From Couchioplanes caeruleus (GTDB taxonomy: Bacteria > Actinomycetota > Actinomycetes > Mycobacteriales > Micromonosporaceae), in assembly GCF_023499255.1 (NCBI RefSeq), contig NZ_CP092183.1, positions 3,096,501 through 3,160,500 of the forward strand: a stretch of DNA of 64,000 nucleotides, read 5' to 3'. The translations under genes and the position numbers were made by a program. Under the pieces are notes generated by a model. That model made no database searches. It saw only the letters and a program-made list of their open reading frames with translations, and was not told the DNA's origin. Below are positions 60,731-64,000 of the stretch, piece by piece; the first letter of the stretch is position 1, and every line of letters starts with the position of its first letter.

Positions 60731-61384
60731 TTAACGTAGGCATGTTCTTGGCCGGGGTGATCGGGCCTGTGCGTTGCGATGGGCGACGCCGATGACGTAG
60801 TCGCCGCCGAGTGGGGTCAGCCAGCGGTCCCCGACGTGCAGGTTGTGGCGGTCCAGTTCGGCGCGGAACTGCTCGGCAGCGAATCGGTCGTTGGTGGGGT
60901 GGTCGAATAGGATCCGGTAGGTTGGCCGTGCGAGTGCGCGGGCGGTGACCTCGTCGAAGTAGAACCGTCCGCCGGGGCGTAGCACGCGGGCGACTTCGGC
61001 GATGGCGTCGCGCCAGTTGGGGATGTGGTGGATGATGGCGAAGTCGAACACCGCGTCGTAGCTGGCGTCGTCGGCGCTGATGCTGGTACGCAGGTCGGCG
61101 GCGTCGCCGGTGTGCAGGTGTACCCGGTCGCCGTAGTCGGCGAGGCGACGCCTGGTCCGCGCGATCATCGTGGGGTCCAGGTCCAGAGCGTCGACGCGGG
61201 CCGCCCCGAAATGCTGCAGGATGAGGCCGGTGCCGTAGCCGGGCCCGCAGCCGATTTCGAGCACTCGGGCGTCGGGCTGCAGCGAACCGCCAAGGCGGCG
61301 CAGCCACGGCACCTCGTACCAGCGTTGCAGCCATCGCCGTGGCGCGGAATTGATCAGGGCAGTTTCCACGCGGTTCATCAACAT
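60731..61384 (-). CDS. SAM-dependent methyltransferase, Methyltransf_11 type (217 aa)
   Basis: Class I fold: VLEIGCGPGYGTGLIL (41-56), DLDPTMIARTRRRL (68-81), GDAADL and the later PNWRDAIAEVARVLRPGGRF (about 121-140), which is post-motif III of ubiquinone/menaquinone-like small-molecule methyltransferases. ATG 61384 is the start. It lies 185 bp downstream of the frameshifted MFS gene on the same strand. Substrate unknown. Confidence 0.88.
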   Translation of the reverse strand: MLMNRVETALINSAPRRWLQRWYEVPWLRRLGGSLQPDARVLEIGCGPGYGTGLILQHFGAARVDALDLDPTMIARTRRRLADYGDRVHLHTGDAADLRTSISADDASYDAVFDFAIIHHIPNWRDAIAEVARVLRPGGRFYFDEVTARALARPTYRILFDHPTNDRFAAEQFRAELDRHNLHVGDRWLTPLGGDYVIGVAHRNAQARSPRPRTCLR

Positions 61385-61569
61385 GTCGTGAGCTCCGGAT
61401 CTCCATCGATGGGCCGTGCCCGCGCTCAGGCAGCGGGTGGTGGGCCGCCGTTACCGGTGGCGACCGTGGGTGTGCTGAGACCGATGCCGCGGCATGTGCG
61501 GCAACCGGTTGTGGCGGTACGGGCGTTGTGCTGTTTCGTGGTCCGCCTCGGGGCGGGTTCCCAGCACTG

Positions 61570-63172
61570 TTACCGGCTGGGGCGAGGATGGTCTTGGTCG
61601 TGACGAGGCGGTTCGGTGCTGTCGCGGCCGCCGGGGAGGGGTGCGGCGGGTGCTGGGTCGGCTGGTTCGGGTGCGGCGCCGTCGCCGGCGGTTGGTCGGC
61701 CGGGCAGCAGCGCTGCGGTGAGGGCCGCGCTGAGGATGGCGATGGCGGCTGTGGTGTAGAGAACGATGGTCATGCCTTGCAGGTAGGCGATTTTGGCGGC
61801 GGTGGCCAGTGCGGGGTCGCCGAGGCGGGCGGCGACGGCGAGGCCCGCGGCGATCGATTCGCGGGCGGTGTTGGCGGCGTCGGCGGGTAGCCCGGTGACG
61901 TCGAGGCGGTTGGTGTAGCCCTGGGCGAGGAGGCTGCCGAGCAGTGCGACGCCGAGGGCGCCGCCGATTTGGCGCAGGGTCATGGTGATGGCGGTGCCGG
62001 CGCCGGCCCGCTCCGGGGGTAGGGCGCCGAGCACGGCGTCCATGGCGGGTGACAGTGCCAGGCCGATACCGAGGCCGACTGTGGCCATCCAGGCGGCGGT
62101 GTATCCGTAGCCGGTGTCGAGGTCGGTGCGGGCGCCGATCGTGAGGCCGGCGGCGAGGATGAGTAGCCCGGCGGTGACGGGGATGCGGTAGCGGGTGCGG
62201 GCGGCGAGGCGTTCGCCGGTGGGGGCGCCGATGACGAGGCCACCGATCAGGGGTAGTAGCCGCAGGCCGGTGTCGAACGCGTCGTGGCCTTTGACCAGTT
62301 GCAGGTATTGCGGCAGGACGAACAGCATGCCGAGCAGGCCGAAGGTGACCAGCACTCCGGCGACGCTGGCCCACAGGAACTGCGGGCGGGCGAACAGCCG
62401 CAGGTCGATCATCGGCTGGGCGATCCGCAGTTCGAGGGTGACAAACGCGGTGAGCAGCACCCCGGCGGCCGCGAGGGCGCTGACTACCAGCGGGTCGCTC
62501 CAGCCGCGGCCGGGCGCTTCGATGATGGCGTACACCAGGGTTATCAGGCCGACGGTGGAACAGCAGCGCGCCGGGCACGTCGGGTCGTGGCGGGTGCGGG
62601 TCGCGGTTCTCCGGCATGAGCACGGCGATGGCAAGGATCGCGATCGCGGCCATCGGCAGGTTGATCAGAAAGATCGAGCCCCACCAGAAGTTCTCCAGCA
62701 GCCAGCCGCCGATCAGCGGGCCGAGCGGGATGCCCAGGCCGGTGCCCAGCACTACCAGGGCGACGGCCTTGCCGCGCTCCGCCGGCGGGAACAGGGCGGG
62801 AAGGACGGCGAACGCGACCGGCATGATCATCGCCCCGCCGAGGCCCATCACGGCGCGGGCGGCGATGAGGACTTCGACGGACGTGGTCCAGGTCGCCGCC
62901 GCGGACGCGGCGGCGAACACGCTCAGGCCGACGATGAGCAGGCGTTTGCGCCCGTACCGGTCGCCGAGTGCGCCGCAGGTCAGGATCAGCCCGGCGAGCA
63001 CGAGGATGTAGGCGTTGACGATCCACTGCAGGTCGGCAGTACCGGCGGACAGATCGCCCGCGATCGTCGGCAGTGCCACGTTGAGGATGGTGATGTCGAA
63101 GCCGAGCGTGAGCGCGGCGAGCACCAGCGCCGCGAGGGCGCCCCACCGCCGCGGGTCTGCCGGATGTGTCAT
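61570..63172 (-). pseudogene. EmrB/QacA-type MFS transporter gene with a frameshift
   Basis: The first 190 residues from ATG 63172 are a normal DHA2-type MFS start (FDITILNVALPTIAGDL, GDRYGRKRLLIVGL motif A, LGIPLGPLIGGWL). At DVPGALL the reading frame breaks: one extra A/T at 62559-62560 shifts it. The continuation STVGLITLVYAIIEAPGRGW is found in the next frame and runs intact to 61570. Removing one base restores a full 14-span protein of about 530 residues. Either a recent mutation or a sequencing error. Confidence 0.82.
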
Positions 63173-63322
63173 GACGGCCTCCGTTCGGTGTCACCGCCCG
63201 ACGACCTTCGCCGGAGCTGACCGACCATCCGAGTCGGGCCGCCGATGGCTCGTCGACGATGAGCAGCTCCGTGTCCTCGCCGCCGGAGGGACGCCTTCGG
63301 CATCGCCATTCCCGGATGTGAT

Positions 63323-63340
63323 CGGGATCAAACGATCCCG
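63323..63340. promoter_or_regulatory. Palindromic operator-like site upstream of arsR-type gene
   Basis: Perfect inverted repeat CGGGATC-AAAC-GATCCCG. It lies 27 bp before the ArsR start, between the divergent MFS and ArsR genes, just upstream of a TTATCAT -10-like element (63354-63360). Likely the ArsR autoregulatory site. Confidence 0.6.
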
Positions 63341-63366
63341 GCTGGAGAGTACGTTATCATCGCCGC

Positions 63367-63714
63367 ATGGCGATTACGCAAGATGCGGCCCGTGAGGCAC
63401 TCGTGCCGGCTGCGGCGTTGTTCCGCGGCCTCGCGGACCCCACCCGGTTGGCGATCCTGCGCCGGTTGGCGGTCGGGGAGGCGCGGGTGGTGGACCTGGT
63501 CAAGGAGTTGGGGTGGGCGCAGTCGACGGTGTCGGCGCACTTGAGCTGTCTGCGCGAGTGCGGGTTGGTGGACTTCCGGGCGGTGGGGCGGCAGTCGTTC
63601 TATTTCCTGACCCGGATGGAGTTGATGGACCTGCTCGCCGCGGCTGAGAGCGTGCTGGCGGCCACGGGTGAGCGGGTGGCGCTGTGTCCGACGTACGGCG
63701 AGTCCGGCCGGTGA
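63367..63714 (+). CDS. ArsR-family metal-responsive regulator (115 aa)
   Basis: Winged HTH with LFRGLADPTRLAILRRLAVG (17-36) and the recognition helix in WAQSTVSAHLSCLRECGLV (57-75). Cys67, Cys71 and a C-terminal Cys108 (VALCPTYG) resemble CmtR-type Cd/Pb sensors (Cys57/61/102 in that protein). It would repress its operon until metal binds. ATG 63367 is close to the -10-like element, so the mRNA is nearly leaderless. Its stop overlaps the lspA start (GTGA). Confidence 0.9.
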   Translation: MAITQDAAREALVPAAALFRGLADPTRLAILRRLAVGEARVVDLVKELGWAQSTVSAHLSCLRECGLVDFRAVGRQSFYFLTRMELMDLLAAAESVLAATGERVALCPTYGESGR

Positions 63715-64000
63715 GCGCATCCGAGGTTGACACCGCTGCGGGTGTCGCGCGGCGCCGGCGGGGTTGGCTGGCCGGGGCTGCGCTGCTCGCTGTGGCCATC
63801 GATGTGGCGACCAAGAGTGCTGCGGCGGCGTGGCTGCCCGGTAATCCGGTGGAACTGGTTGCCGGTCTGCAGTTGCGGGTGACCCGCAACCCGGGGGCGG
63901 CGTTCTCGATCGGCACCGACGTCACCTGGGTGTTCACGATTATCGCGGTCGTGGTGATCGCCGGGATCTTCTGGTACGCGCGGCGGATCACTCATCGTGG
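63711..64000 (+). CDS. lspA: Lipoprotein signal peptidase LspA, 5' part (runs off the window)
   Basis: Membrane aspartyl protease that removes lipoprotein signal peptides. The visible 96 residues contain the first span (WLAGAALLAVAIDVATKSAA) and the family signature RVTRNPGAAFSIG (56-68); the catalytic Asp motifs would lie beyond 64000. GTG 63711 overlaps the ArsR stop. Coupling of lspA with a metal-sensing ArsR regulator is known next to heavy-metal efflux genes, so a cation transporter may follow outside the window. Confidence 0.88.
   Translation, partial: MSASEVDTAAGVARRRRGWLAGAALLAVAIDVATKSAAAAWLPGNPVELVAGLQLRVTRNPGAAFSIGTDVTWVFTIIAVVVIAGIFWYARRITHR

Noticed and set aside
60320..60775. 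Repeated GGTGATCGGSCCTGTGC string (about 60320 and 60757)
   Set aside because: Only 17 bases with no further similarity; may be chance.
61451..62520. Long His/Arg/Pro-rich frame at the end of the MFS gene
   Set aside because: It is the frameshifted continuation; the hydrophobic MFS sequence lies in the adjacent frame.
1..64000. CRISPR arrays, rRNA, tRNA, replication origin
   Set aside because: No regularly spaced direct repeats, no conserved RNA-gene sequence and no iteron cluster seen on reading both strands.

Overview
This is high-GC actinomycete DNA, most likely from Micromonosporaceae or a close filamentous relative. The markers are an XRE/DUF5753 regulator paired with DUF397, a DUF574-type methyltransferase, DUF4192, a bacterial GPP34 protein, Ros/MucR-type zinc fingers, frequent GTG/TTG starts and many ATGA or GTGA stop-start overlaps. 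I see no rRNA, tRNA, CRISPR array or replication origin. Almost everything looks accessory rather than core chromosome.

Layout. (1) 0.4-10.4 kb, minus strand: hypothetical genes, a GHKL-ATPase/HExxH fusion, DUF4192, a DprA-like protein, a GGDEF protein, a Gp88-like protein and a TauE/SafE permease. Several strong hairpins separate the units. (2) 10.7-15.9 kb: a GIY-YIG-like gene diverging from an AbiJ-like PD-(D/E)XK nuclease (possible phage defence), a membrane protein, a small conserved ORF and a LigC-type ATP-dependent DNA ligase. (3) 15.9-27.8 kb, minus strand: a coupled set (methyltransferase, HTH protein, unknown, double zinc-finger regulator), a TPR-like protein, then a permease-unknown-PLP decarboxylase operon, a GNAT, a second permease, a GPP34 protein and small unknowns. 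(4) 28-42 kb: XRE plus DUF397, then three regulators sharing one N-terminal HTH module with different C-termini. Near them lie a GNAT, a CYTH protein, a P-loop kinase, a PEP-synthase-like gene split by an IS5-family element, an asparaginase, a PPC/DUF296 protein and a 2H phosphoesterase. (5) 43-45.9 kb: an overlapping operon of HhH-GPD glycosylase, B12-type radical SAM protein and dTMP-kinase-like protein, followed by a second CYTH protein and a NUDIX hydrolase on the other strand. (6) 47.9-60 kb: twelve co-directional genes, most of them coupled: ABC exporter, nucleotidyltransferase-PCMT fusion, kinase-MazG fusion, MFS, GNAT, NUDIX, NTP_transf_6, APH-like kinase, FlaR-like kinase, exonuclease, PCMT-like methyltransferase and YdcF-like protein. 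(7) 60.7-64 kb: a methyltransferase, a frameshifted EmrB/QacA-type MFS gene, a divergent ArsR regulator with an operator-like palindrome, and the 5' part of lspA.

The strongest sequence-level discoveries are the exact reconstruction of the IS-interrupted PEP-synthase-like gene, the triplicated HTH module, the two CYTH genes that each lie near a nucleotide-kinase-like gene, the GHKL-zincin fusion, and the glycosylase/radical SAM/kinase operon. Roles for the cassettes are inference.
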